Source: Gammaproteobacteria bacterium (GTDB lineage: Bacteria > Pseudomonadota > Gammaproteobacteria > Beggiatoales > Beggiatoaceae). Taken from it: a DNA stretch of 32,246 nt. Positions 7,039 through 15,836 of this stretch are shown piece after piece. Position 1 is the stretch's first letter. Each line of letters starts with the position of its first letter. Location of the stretch: positions 1-32,246 of the forward strand of contig QNES01000029.1 of assembly GCA_003645255.1 (NCBI GenBank), in the 5' to 3' direction. Position numbers and translations under genes: made by a program. The notes beneath the pieces are model-generated. The model made no database searches. It had not been told where the DNA came from and saw only the letters and a program-made list of their open reading frames with translations.

Positions 7039-7974
7039 ATGACACAGTTACCGGATAATACTTCAACTGGGGAATTGCAATCAGCTCCCTTCAACCCGGT
7101 TGGTTTGCGAGGGAAACTACGTCATAATGAACCCATGTCAGCGCATACTTCATGGCGTATCGGTGGTCCCGCTCAATGGTTTTATGAACCTGCCGATGTG
7201 GAAGATTTAGCACAATTTTTGCGGAAACTTCAGAAAAAAATCCCTGTTTTTTGGCTCGGCTTAGGGAGCAACCTCTTGGTACGCGAAGGCGGAATACGGG
7301 GTGTTGTCATATTGACAGCCGGTTTGCTCAATGACCTGAAATTATTAAATGACAATACCTTATATGTTGAAGCGGGGGTTAGTTGTGCGAAATTAACCCG
7401 TTATGTGGCGCGTGCTGATTTGACAGGTACTGAATTTTTAGCTGGTATTCCAGGCAGCTTTGGGGGGGCTTTAGCTATGAATGCCGGTGCTTGGGGGGGA
7501 GATACCTGGTCATTGGTGCGTGGATTAGAAACTTTAGATCGACAAGGTGAACATCACCGTCGTCAGGTGACAGATTATGAAATTGGTTATCGTAGCGTCA
7601 AAGGACCAAAAGATGAATGGTTTATTGCTGCCACTTTACAATTGACTCCCAATCCCAAAAAGGATGGACAGGCAAAAATTCAAGCCTTACTGAAACAACG
7701 TAATGAAAAGCAACCTATTGGTTTAGCAAGCGGTGGCTCCGTTTTTCGTAATCCCCCTGGGGACTACGCTGCTCGTTTGATAGAACAAGCCGGGTGGAAA
7801 GGTAAAACTCAAGGTGGGGCTTGTGTTTCCGAAAAACATGCCAATTTTATTATTAATTACAATAGGGCAACTGCCACAGACATTGAACAGTTAATTGAAA
7901 AAATCCAGGCTGATGTCGTACAAAGCACGGGTATTAGTTTAATACCAGAAATACATATCGTAGGTGAAAAGTAA
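7039..7974 (+). CDS. murB: UDP-N-acetylenolpyruvoylglucosamine reductase
   Basis: A 311-residue FAD-containing cytoplasmic reductase that makes UDP-MurNAc with NADPH. The FAD-binding segments are LGLGSNLLVREGGIRG (around 73-88) and AGIPGSFGGALAMNAGA (135-151). The catalytic set is Y184-R185-S186 (YRS), S234 in SGGSVFRNP, and E304 near the C-terminus. The single short YRS-type insertion and the absence of the longer E. coli-like loop place it with type II (shorter) MurB proteins; this sub-type call is an inference. The ATG lies 4 bp after murC. Confidence 0.96.
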   Translation: MTQLPDNTSTGELQSAPFNPVGLRGKLRHNEPMSAHTSWRIGGPAQWFYEPADVEDLAQFLRKLQKKIPVFWLGLGSNLLVREGGIRGVVILTAGLLNDLKLLNDNTLYVEAGVSCAKLTRYVARADLTGTEFLAGIPGSFGGALAMNAGAWGGDTWSLVRGLETLDRQGEHHRRQVTDYEIGYRSVKGPKDEWFIAATLQLTPNPKKDGQAKIQALLKQRNEKQPIGLASGGSVFRNPPGDYAARLIEQAGWKGKTQGGACVSEKHANFIINYNRATATDIEQLIEKIQADVVQSTGISLIPEIHIVGEK

Positions 7975-7996
7975 TAGTTAGGGACAACAGTAAAAT

Positions 7997-8025
7997 AAAT
8001 ACTATTTTTTGAAAAAATAATATTT
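7997..8025. repeat. Palindromic repeat, family A copy (murB-ddl gap)
   Basis: Shorter copy whose arms AAATACTATTTTTT and AAAAAATAATATTT pair with one mismatch around a G. It sits in the 89-bp gap between murB and ddl. With a T-rich right flank it could cause partial termination inside the dcw operon. Confidence 0.7.
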
Positions 8026-8063
8026 GTAGAGCCATTACAAATAATAATAAAACTTATAAAATA

Positions 8064-8972
8064 ATGAAAAATGAATTTGGTAAAGTAGCCGTATTGATGG
8101 GCGGCAATTCTGCTGAACGAGAAATTTCCCTTTTAACTGGACATGCTGTATTAGCTGCCCTATTGCGTCAAGGTGTTGATGCAGTAGGTATTGATACTGC
8201 CCATCATTTTATTCCCCAACTGATAGAAACCACTTTTGACCGTATTTTTATTGCTTTGCATGGACGCGGTGGCGAAGATGGTACAGTACAAGGATTGCTA
8301 GAACAATTAGGTATACCTTATACTGGCAGTGGCGTATTAGGTTCAGCATTAGCCATGGACAAATACCGTACCAAACAACTTTGGCAAGAACAGGGATTAC
8401 CTACCCCCCCCGATGCCCTGGTATCGCCTAACAGTGATTTGACCCAAATCGTCAAGCAATTAGGTTTACCGCTTATGGTCAAACCAGTGTTAGAAGGCTC
8501 TAGTGTCGGTATGGCTAAAGTCAGCCAGCTTGATGAATTAGCGGATGCGATTAAAACGGCTGCCCAATTTAATTGTGAAGTGATAGCTGAACACTATATA
8601 AAGGGATTAGAATATACGGCGGCTATTTTGCATAATACAGTTTTACCTTTAATACAATTAGATACACCCCGTGATTTTTATGATTACACTGCCAAATATA
8701 CTGATACCAAAACCACCTATATTTGTCCCTGTGGTTTACCTACTGCACAAGAAAAAGCATTACAAACCTTATCTATGCAAGCTTTTTCATCAATCGGAGC
8801 TAGCGGCTGGGGGCGCGTCGATTTCATGACTGATGAATCAGGACAAGCCTGGTTAATAGAAGTGAACACCGTACCGGGAATGACGGATCATAGCCTGGTA
8901 CCTATGGCAGCAAAAGTGGCTGGTATTGGCTTTGATCAACTAGTATTACGTATTTTAGCGACGGCATGTTAG
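8064..8972 (+). CDS. ddl: D-alanine-D-alanine ligase
   Basis: A 302-residue ATP-grasp enzyme that makes D-Ala-D-Ala for peptidoglycan. The N-terminal GGNSAEREISLLTG contains the substrate-binding glutamate, and ALHGRGGEDGTVQGLLE is typical. ATP-grasp motifs are LPLMVKPVLEGSSVGMAKV (near 140), the GWGRVDFM strand and LIEVNTVPGMTDHSLVP, which carries the metal-binding E and N. Length and the dcw position match DdlB. ATG start; the preceding 89 bp hold a family A hairpin. Confidence 0.97.
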   Translation: MKNEFGKVAVLMGGNSAEREISLLTGHAVLAALLRQGVDAVGIDTAHHFIPQLIETTFDRIFIALHGRGGEDGTVQGLLEQLGIPYTGSGVLGSALAMDKYRTKQLWQEQGLPTPPDALVSPNSDLTQIVKQLGLPLMVKPVLEGSSVGMAKVSQLDELADAIKTAAQFNCEVIAEHYIKGLEYTAAILHNTVLPLIQLDTPRDFYDYTAKYTDTKTTYICPCGLPTAQEKALQTLSMQAFSSIGASGWGRVDFMTDESGQAWLIEVNTVPGMTDHSLVPMAAKVAGIGFDQLVLRILATAC

Positions 8973-9028
8973 AAAGTGATTTACCTGACAAACTATCTAT
9001 AGCATTTACCCAGGATTTAAAATATTAG
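8966..9028 (+). other. 20-codon ORF bridging ddl and ftsQ
   Basis: A short frame starts ATG inside the last codons of ddl (overlap 7 bp) and ends TAG two bases before the ftsQ GTG. It reads MLESDLPDKLSIAFTQDLKY. No homology is evident. If translated it would hand ribosomes from ddl to ftsQ; it may equally be chance. Confidence 0.2.
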
Positions 9029-9030
9029 CT

Positions 9031-9813
9031 GTGCAAAAACGTTCAAAATCTGATAACTGGTTTTCAGTCTATAAAATTGCTATACTTTATAACCTTGCTT
9101 GGTATCAGAAAATACTCTTAATGAGTTTGCTATTTAGCCTAATGGTTGGTTTTGGGTTGATCATGCTTGATCCGCATACACTTCCCATCAAAACGGTGCG
9201 AATTGACGGTCATCTCATTAATACTAATCCTCAAACATTGCGAACCATGTTATCGAAAATTGCTAAAGGCGGTTTTTTTAATATAGATTTTACAAAGGTG
9301 CGTTTAAGTATCTTGACTTTACCCTGGGTTAAAAATGTACAAATTCATAAACAATGGCCGGATACTCTGATCATACAGATACAAGAACATACTGTTGTTG
9401 CACGGTGGATGAATAAAGCTCTGGTAAATATTGAAGGTAAATTGTTCATTTCTTATCCCAAAATTCGGGCTAGCTCAGATTCAGTTAATCATAAATTCAG
9501 GGACTTACCCCTGTTTACAGGGCCTTTAAAAAGCCTAAAAGACATTTTAAAACGTTACAACCAACTTGCGCCCCTGGTATCAGCAGCCGGATTAAAAATT
9601 CAAGAATTTGGCTGTAATGCTCGCAAAGCCTGGTATATGGTATTAAATAACGGTATGAAACTTAAACTAGGACGCGGTGATAATCAAATGCGATTACAAC
9701 GCTTTTTTAAAGTCTATCAACGCCTAGTGATGTCTTATGGAAATTGGGAATCGTTGCTTATGGACTTACGTTATACCAATGGTATTGCGGTACGGACGGT
9801 GTTAGCCAAGTGA
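9031..9813 (+). CDS. ftsQ: Cell division protein FtsQ
   Basis: A 260-residue bitopic inner-membrane divisome protein linking early and late division proteins through FtsB and FtsL. It has a basic cytoplasmic N-terminus and one transmembrane helix (about residues 28-47). A periplasmic POTRA domain follows (about 50-120, starting PIKTVRIDGHLINTNPQTL and including LPWVKNVQIHKQWPDTLIIQIQE, split here only by quotation), then the beta domain with a GNWESLLMDLRYTNGIAV end. The start is GTG at 9031, without a strong Shine-Dalgarno. Its stop overlaps the ribosome binding site of ftsA. Sequence identity in this family is low, so the dcw position supports the call. Confidence 0.93.
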   Translation: MQKRSKSDNWFSVYKIAILYNLAWYQKILLMSLLFSLMVGFGLIMLDPHTLPIKTVRIDGHLINTNPQTLRTMLSKIAKGGFFNIDFTKVRLSILTLPWVKNVQIHKQWPDTLIIQIQEHTVVARWMNKALVNIEGKLFISYPKIRASSDSVNHKFRDLPLFTGPLKSLKDILKRYNQLAPLVSAAGLKIQEFGCNARKAWYMVLNNGMKLKLGRGDNQMRLQRFFKVYQRLVMSYGNWESLLMDLRYTNGIAVRTVLAK

Positions 9814-9821
9814 GGAAAAAT

Positions 9822-11060
9822 ATGCCACCTAGAGAAAAAAATTTAATTGTTGGCCTTGATATTGGTACCTCCAAAGTAGTTGCCATTGTAGGTGAGGTTT
9901 CTGAAAACGAAAATGAAGTCGAAATCATCGGCATAGGACAACATCCCTCACGGGGCCTCAAAAAAGGCGTGGTTGTCAATATTGAATCGACCACCCATTC
10001 GATTCAACGAGCAATGGAAGAAGCAGAGTTAATGTCCGGTTGTGAAATTAACTCCGTTTATACAGGCATTGCCGGCAGTCATATCCGCAGTATGAATTCG
10101 CATGGCATTGTAGCGATTCGTGACAAAGAAGTGAACCAAGATGATGTTGACCGCGTTATTGATGCAGCCCGCGCTGTTGCGATCCCTGCGGATCAAAGAA
10201 TTATTCATATTCTGCCGCAAGAATATGTGATTGATAATCAAGAAGGGATACGTGAACCCATCGGCATGTCTGGTGTCCGTTTGGAAGCTAAAGTCCACAT
10301 GGTGAGCGGTGCTGCCAGTGCTGCACAAAATATCATTAAGTGCATTCGTTTGTGTGGATTAGAAGTCGATGATATGATTCTAGAACAACTCGCCTCCAGT
10401 GCAGCTGTATTGACTGAAGATGAAAAAGATTTAGGTGTTTGTTTAGTTGATATTGGGGGGGGGACAACGGATATAGCGATATTTACTGAAGGGGCAATAC
10501 GTCATACGGCAGTGATTCCAATTGCAGGCGATCAGGTGACTAATGATATTGCAGTGGCTCTGCGTACCCCCACCCAATATGCTGAAAATATTAAAATTAA
10601 ATATGCTTGTGCTTTAACCAAATTAGCCAATGCGGATGAAATGATAGAAGTACCTAGTGTCGGTGCCCGTCCGCCCCGTAATTTAGCCAGGCAAACTTTA
10701 GCTGATGTTGTAGAACCTCGTTATGAAGAATTATTAAGCCTGGTACAAGCTGTATTGCGTCGTAGTGGTTATGAAGATTTAATCGCAGCTGGCATAGTAC
10801 TGACTGGCGGCAGTGCTAGAATGGATGGGGTTATAGAATTGGCTGAAGAAGTATTTTCTATGCCTGTACGTATTGGTTATCCTAAGTATATAACAGGATT
10901 AGTTGATGTCGTCCATAATCCTATTCATGCCACTGGTGTGGGTTTATTATTATTTGGCTACCAACATCGCCATGAACGGATATCGGAAATTACCCAACAA
11001 GGGGGAAATGTTAAAGGCATGTTGGGTAATATGAAAAATTGGTTTCAAGGTCATTTTTGA
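9822..11060 (+). CDS. ftsA: Cell division protein FtsA
   Basis: An actin-like ATPase of 412 residues that tethers FtsZ to the membrane and recruits later division proteins. Visible: phosphate-1 loop LIVGLDIGTSK close to the N-terminus, the FtsA-specific 1C domain (HILPQEYVIDNQEGIREPIG), phosphate-2 LVDIGGGTTDIAIF, the adenosine loop GIVLTGGSARMDG, and a C-terminal amphipathic helix MLGNMKNWFQGHF that would insert in the membrane. I start at the ATG 9822, because TGAGGA (partly the ftsQ stop) lies 6 nt upstream; an open frame runs 26 codons further back inside ftsQ. Cotranscribed with ftsQ. Confidence 0.97.
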   Translation: MPPREKNLIVGLDIGTSKVVAIVGEVSENENEVEIIGIGQHPSRGLKKGVVVNIESTTHSIQRAMEEAELMSGCEINSVYTGIAGSHIRSMNSHGIVAIRDKEVNQDDVDRVIDAARAVAIPADQRIIHILPQEYVIDNQEGIREPIGMSGVRLEAKVHMVSGAASAAQNIIKCIRLCGLEVDDMILEQLASSAAVLTEDEKDLGVCLVDIGGGTTDIAIFTEGAIRHTAVIPIAGDQVTNDIAVALRTPTQYAENIKIKYACALTKLANADEMIEVPSVGARPPRNLARQTLADVVEPRYEELLSLVQAVLRRSGYEDLIAAGIVLTGGSARMDGVIELAEEVFSMPVRIGYPKYITGLVDVVHNPIHATGVGLLLFGYQHRHERISEITQQGGNVKGMLGNMKNWFQGHF

Positions 11061-11091
11061 TAAGTTATTTAGTATATTAGCTTATGCTAAT

Positions 11092-11120
11092 TTGACAGAC
11101 TTGCGAAAGTTTAAGATAGT
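11092..11120 (+). promoter_or_regulatory. Candidate sigma-70 promoter of ftsZ
   Basis: A consensus -35 box TTGACA (11092-11097) is followed after 17 bp by GATAGT (11115-11120), which matches four of six -10 positions. It lies in the 128-bp ftsA-ftsZ gap, about 70 bp upstream of the ftsZ start. It would give ftsZ an independent transcript, as is usual in proteobacteria. Prediction by eye only. Confidence 0.5.
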
Positions 11121-11188
11121 CAACATGAATAAAAAATTGAAAATCGTGTATTGATTTTTTCATTTTTACTTATTTGGAGGTTTTAAAA

Positions 11189-12373
11189 ATGTTTGAATTA
11201 ATGGATACTTACAGCCAAAATGCTGTGATTAAAGTAATTGGTGTCGGTGGAGGTGGTGGCAATGCAGTTGAACATATGCTCGAAGGTAATATTGAAGGCG
11301 TTGAATTTATTTGTGCTAACACCGATGCACAAGCTCTCAAAAATTCGTCTGCACGGACCATTTTGCAACTGGGCACGGATGTCACCAAAGGTTTAGGTGC
11401 CGGTGCGAATCCAGAAGTGGGGCAACAAGCTGCCCTGGAAGATCGTGAACGTATCATGGCAGTCCTTGAAGGTACTGATATGGTATTTGTCACCGCTGGG
11501 ATGGGTGGCGGTACCGGTACTGGTGCGGCACCCATCGTGGCACAAGTGGCTAAAGATCTTAATATATTAACCGTAGCGGTTGTCACTCGCCCGTTTCCGT
11601 TTGAGGGTAGAAAACGTGCTCATCTTGCAGAAGAAGGCATTAGAGAACTGAGTGAACATGTGGATTCGTTAATTATTATTCCTAATGAAAAATTGATCGG
11701 CGTTTTAGGTAAAGATACCAGCTTATTAGATGCCTTCAAAGCCGCTAATGACGTTTTATTGAGTGCGGTGCAGGGCATTTCTGAGCTGATCACACGCCCT
11801 GGTTTAATTAACGTTGACTTTGCTGATGTTTCTACCGTGATGCAAGATAAGGGTTTAGCTATGATGGGAACAGCCCATGCGAAGGGAGAGGGGCGTGCTC
11901 GTAAAGCCGGTACGGATGCTATTTCCAGTCCCCTTTTAGAAGACATAGACTTATCGGGTGCCCGCGGGATTTTGGTTAATATGACAGCCGGTATGGATGT
12001 GAGCATAGGCGAATTTCAAGAAATGGGTGATGTGGTAGAAGAATTTGCTTCAGAAAATGCGACAGTGGTTGTTGGTACAGTGCTTGATCCGGAAATGAAG
12101 GATGAACTGCGTGTCACTGTGATTGCCACTGGTGTCGGAGCCATTAGCAAACAGCCACAAGAACAGCAGCCCGATAAAAAAGTGGTGTCATCACAACCAG
12201 TGGTGGAAAAGAAGAATAAAAGTCAAGTGGGTGATTATAGAGAGTTTGATAAACCCACCGTCACACGTTTACAGAGTAGTAATGACAATAGTCTTGATGG
12301 TAAGGGAAATAGTGAAACACCGTCGGGAGATTATTTAGACATTCCTGCGTTTTTACGTCGTCAAGCTGATTAG
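11189..12373 (+). CDS. ftsZ: Cell division GTPase FtsZ
   Basis: The tubulin homologue that forms the Z-ring; 394 residues. MFELMDTYSQNAVIKVIG is followed by the GVGGGGGNAVEHM loop, the tubulin signature GMGGGTGTGAAP, the T7 synergy region NVDFADVSTVM and, after a Gln/Lys-rich linker, the conserved C-terminal peptide DYLDIPAFLRRQ that binds FtsA and ZipA. The start is the ATG at 11189: TGGAGG (11175-11180) lies 8 nt upstream, whereas the longer frame begins at a TTG inside that ribosome binding site. It probably has its own promoter. Confidence 0.98.
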   Translation: MFELMDTYSQNAVIKVIGVGGGGGNAVEHMLEGNIEGVEFICANTDAQALKNSSARTILQLGTDVTKGLGAGANPEVGQQAALEDRERIMAVLEGTDMVFVTAGMGGGTGTGAAPIVAQVAKDLNILTVAVVTRPFPFEGRKRAHLAEEGIRELSEHVDSLIIIPNEKLIGVLGKDTSLLDAFKAANDVLLSAVQGISELITRPGLINVDFADVSTVMQDKGLAMMGTAHAKGEGRARKAGTDAISSPLLEDIDLSGARGILVNMTAGMDVSIGEFQEMGDVVEEFASENATVVVGTVLDPEMKDELRVTVIATGVGAISKQPQEQQPDKKVVSSQPVVEKKNKSQVGDYREFDKPTVTRLQSSNDNSLDGKGNSETPSGDYLDIPAFLRRQAD

Positions 12374-12538
12374 CTGATTTCAGATAGCGAAAAATATAAC
12401 TTAGCCATAAAGATTTGTAATTTATAAATAACATAAGGAGGATAGCAAACATTTAGTTTAATCATCAGAGTTGTCTTTGAGCGAAGCGAGATCATTAGAA
12501 CCGTGATTTTATGTTCGCAAAATAGCAGAATCTAAATA

Positions 12539-13456
12539 ATGATAAAGCAGCGTACTTTAAAAAATGTGATTAGTGCCACTGGTGTTGGTTTACATACAGG
12601 TGAAAAAGTTTATTTAACTTTAAGGCCAGCACCGGTTGACCGTGGAATTATTTTTAGACGAGTCGATTTAAAAAGGCCGGTAGAGATTGTAGCGTCTTCC
12701 GAAAATGTGGGTGACACTCGTTTATCAACGACTTTAGTTAAGGGCAATGTAAGAATATCGACGGTTGAACATTTATTATCCGCTTTGGCAGGTTTAGGGA
12801 TAGATAATGCTTATATTGATGTGAGTGCCCCTGAGGTGCCTATTATGGATGGCAGTGCTGGACCTTACGTGTTTTTGATTCAATCTGCGGGCATAGAGGA
12901 ACAAAATGCCCCTAAAAGTTATATTCGTATTAAACGCACGGTGAAAGTCCAACAAGGCGATAAGTGGGCACGTTTTGAACCCTTTAATGGTTTTAAAGTT
13001 CGTTTCCAGATAGATTTTGATCATCCGGTATTTAGAAAAAGTCCAGGTTATGTTGAAATTGATTTTTCTAAAACCGCTTTTGTCAAAGAAATAAGTCGTG
13101 CTCGTACTTTTGGTTTCATGCGTGATATTGAGTTATTACGCGAAAATCATTTAGCTTTAGGAGGAAGTCTTGATAATGCCGTCGTTATGGACGATTATCG
13201 TATCTTAAATGAAGATGGATTACGTTATGAAGATGAATTTGTGAGACATAAGGTACTTGATGCTGTGGGAGATTTATATTTATTAGGACATAGTTTAATA
13301 GGTGTTTTTAGTGGATATAAATCTGGACATGAACTTAATAATATTTTATTGCGTACCTTATTAGCGAATCAACATGCTTATGAAATGGTACGCTGTGATG
13401 ATAATTGCGTCACCGTGCCACGTTTAAGTTATTTTCAACCACTTTATAATGGTTAA
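12539..13456 (+). CDS. lpxC: UDP-3-O-acyl-GlcNAc deacetylase
   Basis: A zinc amidase of 305 residues that catalyses the first committed step of lipid A synthesis, showing that the organism makes an outer membrane with LPS. The zinc ligands are H78 in [15 protein letters not shown]237 and D241 in [16 protein letters not shown]; the catalytic H264 is in SGHELNN. Also present: [34 protein letters not shown]. Length is normal. The ATG lies 165 bp after ftsZ. The gap contains an AAGGAGG (12435-12441) too far from the lpxC start to serve it. Confidence 0.97.
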   Translation: MIKQRTLKNVISATGVGLHTGEKVYLTLRPAPVDRGIIFRRVDLKRPVEIVASSENVGDTRLSTTLVKGNVRISTVEHLLSALAGLGIDNAYIDVSAPEVPIMDGSAGPYVFLIQSAGIEEQNAPKSYIRIKRTVKVQQGDKWARFEPFNGFKVRFQIDFDHPVFRKSPGYVEIDFSKTAFVKEISRARTFGFMRDIELLRENHLALGGSLDNAVVMDDYRILNEDGLRYEDEFVRHKVLDAVGDLYLLGHSLIGVFSGYKSGHELNNILLRTLLANQHAYEMVRCDDNCVTVPRLSYFQPLYNG

Positions 13457-13471
13457 TATTTTTATTTTCAG

Positions 13472-13768
13472 TCAAATTGACGGACGTACTTGAACAACTA
13501 TTTGCTCAATGGTAGGCATTAACCGGTTTTGTTGCCATTGTTGCTTCAATTCGGGTGTTATATAACGTAGCCGAGTTGCCCAAAGAGATGAATCTGTGTG
13601 TATTACCAAGGTTTTTTCTCGTAAATTTGCGACATAACAATGCTGGTTTAATGGAGTAGGTAAACTTTCTTGAAATATTTTTTCTATTTGTTTTAAAAGT
13701 TTACTGTGCTGTGATAATTGGCTTAATAAGCCAGATGATTTTGCCAATAATTGATTAAAAGACTTCAT
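13472..13768 (-). CDS. dciA: DUF721 / DciA-like helicase loader
   Basis: A small DUF721-family protein (98 residues from the ATG at 13768; seven more if a TTG at 13789 is used). DciA proteins assist loading of the replicative helicase DnaB in bacteria without DnaC. Seen: a helical N-terminus, LPTPLNQHCYVANLREKTLVIHT split by a turn, SSLWATRLRYITPEL (the characteristic W-A-x-RLR), and a C-terminal IEQIVVQVRP strand. It is convergent with lpxC (15-bp gap) and divergent from the M23 peptidase, the same arrangement found around lpxC in Pseudomonas. It lacks the long disordered tail of some DciA proteins. Confidence 0.8.
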   Translation of the reverse strand: MKSFNQLLAKSSGLLSQLSQHSKLLKQIEKIFQESLPTPLNQHCYVANLREKTLVIHTDSSLWATRLRYITPELKQQWQQNRLMPTIEQIVVQVRPSI

Positions 13769-13809
13769 TTTTTTAGAGGTTAAATTCAACCAACAGGGAG
13801 CATTGATTG

Positions 13810-15087
13810 ATGGAAGTTATCCTAATTAATAAAAACTTTGAGAAAAACAGAACGATCCATTTAAGCCACTCATTTTTCGTTCCTGTTACTTTAGTTTCTA
13901 TGCTAACCGTGGCGACAGTCGGGTATTCTGCTTATTCTCACTATAGTGGACAATCAAGCAATCATGTCCTTTCTTGGTCCTCGCAATTTCCTATTGCCGT
14001 TTCAACAGATTATAAAACGCCTGAAACGGTAAATAAGGTATCATCACCTGCGGACCTTGAAGATTTTACACAACGTGTCAATGCTTTGGAAACTGAAAAA
14101 GTTCGACTGAATAATTGGGGCAGAAAGTTAATAGTGACCACTCAAGAATCAGATATGAGTCTACCTTGGGACCAAAACATCATTGAACAACGAAAACGCG
14201 CTGCTCAAATTCAAGCGCAATCTGCGCCAAAACAGTCGTCTGAACTTAAGACGATTTTAGGACAGAGTTCAATGTCCGGTAAAGATGTTCCCATCAAGCG
14301 TCCAGTGAGGACGATTTCAAATAAGCCGGTGAAGACAGTTTCAAATAAGCCTTTGCCAAAACTCGCTTTCCAGGGAAGAACGTTACCAACCCAGAGAATG
14401 CTTGTGTCTTCTCAGCCAACTCAACCCACTCAACTTAATAAGGGAGGTAAACACCAATTAGTCATGACCAGTCAGGCTCAAAAATCTGATTTTAGCCTAT
14501 CTTGGGACAAACTCATCTATAAACAACCACATTTGGCGCAAAATCTTGATAGAACTTCACATTCGCATTTATCGCCCATAAGGGATTTGCAACGTTCTAT
14601 CCAGATAGTCTCAAGGGACTTATTGCGGCAATATCGTTCCAAGGTCAAAAGTTTGCCTGAGGGCTGGCCATTAAAGCAGGGACGAATTTCCTCAAAATAT
14701 GGCTGGCGTGGTAGACGTATGCACAAGGGCCTTGATATTGCTGCTAAAAGGGGTACACCCGTTTTTACGGTAGAAGACGGTGTTGTAGTCCGCTCTAAAT
14801 ATGTACGAGGTTATGGTAATCTGGTTGAAATTCAACATAGTGATATGTATTCAACCCGTTATGGTCATAATAGTAAAAACTTGGTGAAAGTGGGTGCTTA
14901 TGTGAGCAAAGGCCAAGTTATTGCGTTAGTCGGTTCAACTGGTCGTTCTAGCGGACCTCATGTTCACTTTGAAGTGCGGCAATCGAAGGTTGCTATCAAT
15001 CCCCTTAAGTACTTGGGTGCCATAGAACATTTTACATTGACTGATAATATTAAGTTGTCAGAATATGTTAAGTTGTCAAAAAGATAA
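13810..15087 (+). CDS. M23 family (LytM-type) metallopeptidase
   Basis: An envelope peptidase of 425 residues, probably cutting peptidoglycan cross-bridges or acting as an activator. One membrane-spanning or signal-anchor helix lies at about residues 22-40. A long, low-complexity linker (about 45-280) is followed by a complete LytM domain with zinc ligands H305 and D309 (MHKGLDIA) and H384, H386 (GPHVHFEV). The linker carries an internal duplication: SDMSLPWDQNII near 115 and SDFSLSWDKLIY near 227, plus RTISNKP/KTVSNKP. The start is the ATG at 13810, with AGGGAG 9 nt upstream. In relatives with this gene order secA follows; here it does not. Confidence 0.93.
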   Translation: MEVILINKNFEKNRTIHLSHSFFVPVTLVSMLTVATVGYSAYSHYSGQSSNHVLSWSSQFPIAVSTDYKTPETVNKVSSPADLEDFTQRVNALETEKVRLNNWGRKLIVTTQESDMSLPWDQNIIEQRKRAAQIQAQSAPKQSSELKTILGQSSMSGKDVPIKRPVRTISNKPVKTVSNKPLPKLAFQGRTLPTQRMLVSSQPTQPTQLNKGGKHQLVMTSQAQKSDFSLSWDKLIYKQPHLAQNLDRTSHSHLSPIRDLQRSIQIVSRDLLRQYRSKVKSLPEGWPLKQGRISSKYGWRGRRMHKGLDIAAKRGTPVFTVEDGVVVRSKYVRGYGNLVEIQHSDMYSTRYGHNSKNLVKVGAYVSKGQVIALVGSTGRSSGPHVHFEVRQSKVAINPLKYLGAIEHFTLTDNIKLSEYVKLSKR

Positions 15088-15138
15088 TCTTGATAAAGTG
15101 TGACCGTGAGTTGTGATTTTGGTTTGGATGAGCATGTT

Positions 15139-15169
15139 AGAAATCTGATTTTAGAAAAATCTGATTTCT
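15139..15169. repeat. Palindromic repeat, family A copy
   Basis: Arms AGAAATCTGATTTT and AAAATCTGATTTCT pair except for two central mismatches. Lies 51 bp after the M23 peptidase, just before a better terminator hairpin. Confidence 0.7.
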
Positions 15170-15198
15170 TTCTTAACACATACTCTTCAAAAATATTG

Positions 15199-15222
15199 GG
15201 CAACCATTGTGGTTGCCTTTTT
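15199..15222 (+). terminator. Intrinsic terminator after M23 peptidase
   Basis: Perfect 8-bp stem GGCAACCA / TGGTTGCC with a 3-nt loop, followed directly by five T. Located 112 bp after the peptidase stop and before the PH-domain gene. Confidence 0.75.
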
Positions 15223-15264
15223 CTGGAAGTCCCTAATTCTGATAACTGATAAAGGTGAAAAATT

Positions 15265-15834
15265 GTGAATCAAAAAGTGAATGAAAAAGTGAATGAAAAA
15301 GTGAATGAAAAAGTGAATGATAAGGAAGAAAAGGTGCTATACGATTCTGCACCTTCCATGATTCGTAACCGCCCTTTTTTGTATATTTTTTCGGTGGGAG
15401 CGGCGGTTGTGGGGAGCATTGGATTGATAATTTTGCTTAGTTCCGATAGGGAAAAAATTGAACCTCTTTGGTTCTTCCTTTATAGTATGGCGACGATTAT
15501 GGGGGCGGTTGGTATAGTGACTTTGTTCTTTTGGTGGCTAAAAGTCATTAATACTAGACTCACAGTGACGAACGAAAGAGTCAGGCTTAGAGCTGGTATT
15601 CTTTCTAAGAGGATACTGGAAGTCTTTTTGTCTGATATCCGCAGTGTTGAAATAAACCAGGGGCTTATGCAACGAATTTTTGGTACTGGCTGTTTGGATG
15701 TTGCCAGCGCTGGAAGTGCTGAGTCTGAAATTAAAATTGACGGAATACCCAATGCATACAGTGTAAAAGCCATTATAGATGAACATCGTCGTAGAGATCG
15801 AACTGAGGTAGTTGGTAAAGTTACTGATGATTAA
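15265..15834 (+). CDS. PH domain (DUF304/bPH2) membrane protein
   Basis: A 189-residue protein with two transmembrane helices (about 38-58 and 70-92), then a bacterial PH domain: RLTVTNERVRLRAGILSK, LEVFLSDIRSVEINQGLMQR, FGTGCLDVASAGSAESEI. This is the YdbS/YdbT-like family; its function is not well known. The cytoplasmic N-terminus is a run of VNEK units coded by a 12-bp tandem repeat (GTGAATGAAAAA, three exact copies plus variants), each containing an in-frame GTG. I use the first GTG at 15265 because AAAGGTG lies upstream; the other GTG codons could also start translation. Transcribed alone, between two hairpins. Confidence 0.85.
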   Translation: MNQKVNEKVNEKVNEKVNDKEEKVLYDSAPSMIRNRPFLYIFSVGAAVVGSIGLIILLSSDREKIEPLWFFLYSMATIMGAVGIVTLFFWWLKVINTRLTVTNERVRLRAGILSKRILEVFLSDIRSVEINQGLMQRIFGTGCLDVASAGSAESEIKIDGIPNAYSVKAIIDEHRRRDRTEVVGKVTDD

Positions 15835-15836
15835 TT

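Noticed and set aside
11174-11188. TTG start of ftsZ five codons upstream
   Set aside because: The TTG is inside the Shine-Dalgarno TGGAGG of the ATG at 11189, and family N-termini begin at that ATG.
12430-12450. AAGGAGG suggesting a small gene between ftsZ and lpxC
   Set aside because: No ATG, GTG or TTG at a suitable distance; the next codons reach a stop at once.
13390-13800. secM-like gene after lpxC
   Set aside because: The gene there is on the other strand and has the W-A-x-RLR pattern of DUF721/DciA; no arrest-peptide motif is seen.
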